NCBI GenBank assembly: GCA_003254885.1
Contig: QANT01003320.1
Coordinates: 1-43,805 of the forward strand
Reading direction: 5' to 3'
DNA from: Purshia tridentata
Lineage: Eukaryota; Streptophyta; Magnoliopsida; Rosales; Rosaceae
DNA: 43,805 bases
Below the pieces are notes generated by a model. That model was given only the letters and a program-made list of their open reading frames with translations. It ran no database searches and was not told where the DNA came from. The position numbers and the translations under genes were made by a program. Below are positions 43,606 to 43,805 of this stretch, piece after piece; the first letter of the stretch is position 1; the number at the start of each line of letters is the position of its first letter.

Positions 43606-43805
43606 AATGAAACTTTACCATATATTTATTTAACATATTACCTACTATTTTCATAAAAAATATTGAGGAAACTAAATCATATAGTAGGTTTCATGTGATT
43701 TAAGGTGTTTATAATAAGCGCTGGAGACAAATACAGTTAAATAAAATTAGTATATTATTTATACTCTCTTTTTTTAGAATAAGGTATAAGATATTAGAGA
43801 TTTAG

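Larger units (their letters stand above)
41000..43805. other. Intergenic, AT-rich region to the window end
   Basis: No gene was recognised. It contains a 65-bp tandem duplication (42120), an inverted repeat (42448), (TA)n at 42743-42760, a TTTTTTT-rich segment, and GAAATTTCG-type repeats near 43490. An open stretch of 22 codons at 43306-43374 (MGMRALPPLMVSGSVKVGAM) follows a GA tract and is too short to call. Confidence 0.6.

Overview
The window is plant nuclear DNA, almost certainly from a eudicot and perhaps a woody rosid (the family is a guess). The evidence is GT-AG spliced genes with chloroplast-targeted products, a plastid-DNA insertion, plant-type Mutator, LINE, TRIM and MITE elements, and long (GA)n tracts. 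Gene models below were built by hand from reading frames and splice sites that join in phase. No transcript evidence was available.

Layout. (1) 1-2280: the 5' part of a Mutator-like element (MULE) whose FAR1-type transposase reads leftwards out of the window; its first intron holds nine 18-nt palindromes on a 33-bp pitch. (2) 3095-12543, minus: nine exons encoding only the C-terminal half of a starch synthase, with introns full of MITEs, TRIM and LINE remnants. (3) 12600-16500: a mosaic of a TSD-flanked LINE, an LTR-like fragment, a LINE endonuclease fragment, an intronless broken XTH9-like copy, a 1.46-kb plastid insertion (ycf2/trnI-CAU/rpl23/rpl2) and half of a MITE. The missing starch-synthase 5' exons should lie here, and none were found. 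(4) 18993-25948, minus: a complete seven-exon LPA1-like / 2-phosphoglycerate-kinase-like P-loop gene. (5) About 26.3-36.3 kb: AT-rich intergenic DNA with recent tandem duplications, a TRIM and a fold-back MITE. (6) 36369-39307, minus: a complete eight-exon chloroplast chaperonin-60 alpha gene. (7) 40457-40999, plus: an intronless class I TCP-like gene with a divergent basic region; seven TGGGCY (site II) motifs lie between it and the chaperonin gene. (8) 41.0-43.8 kb: repeat-rich intergenic DNA.

The host genes are unrelated in pathway (starch synthesis, phytate/P-loop kinase, plastid protein folding, transcription) and show no cluster logic. The most unusual structure is the phased palindrome array in the MULE intron. 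Next in interest are the pseudogene/plastid/MITE mosaic beside the truncated starch synthase and a family of large-inverted-repeat MITEs with four copies or remnants here.
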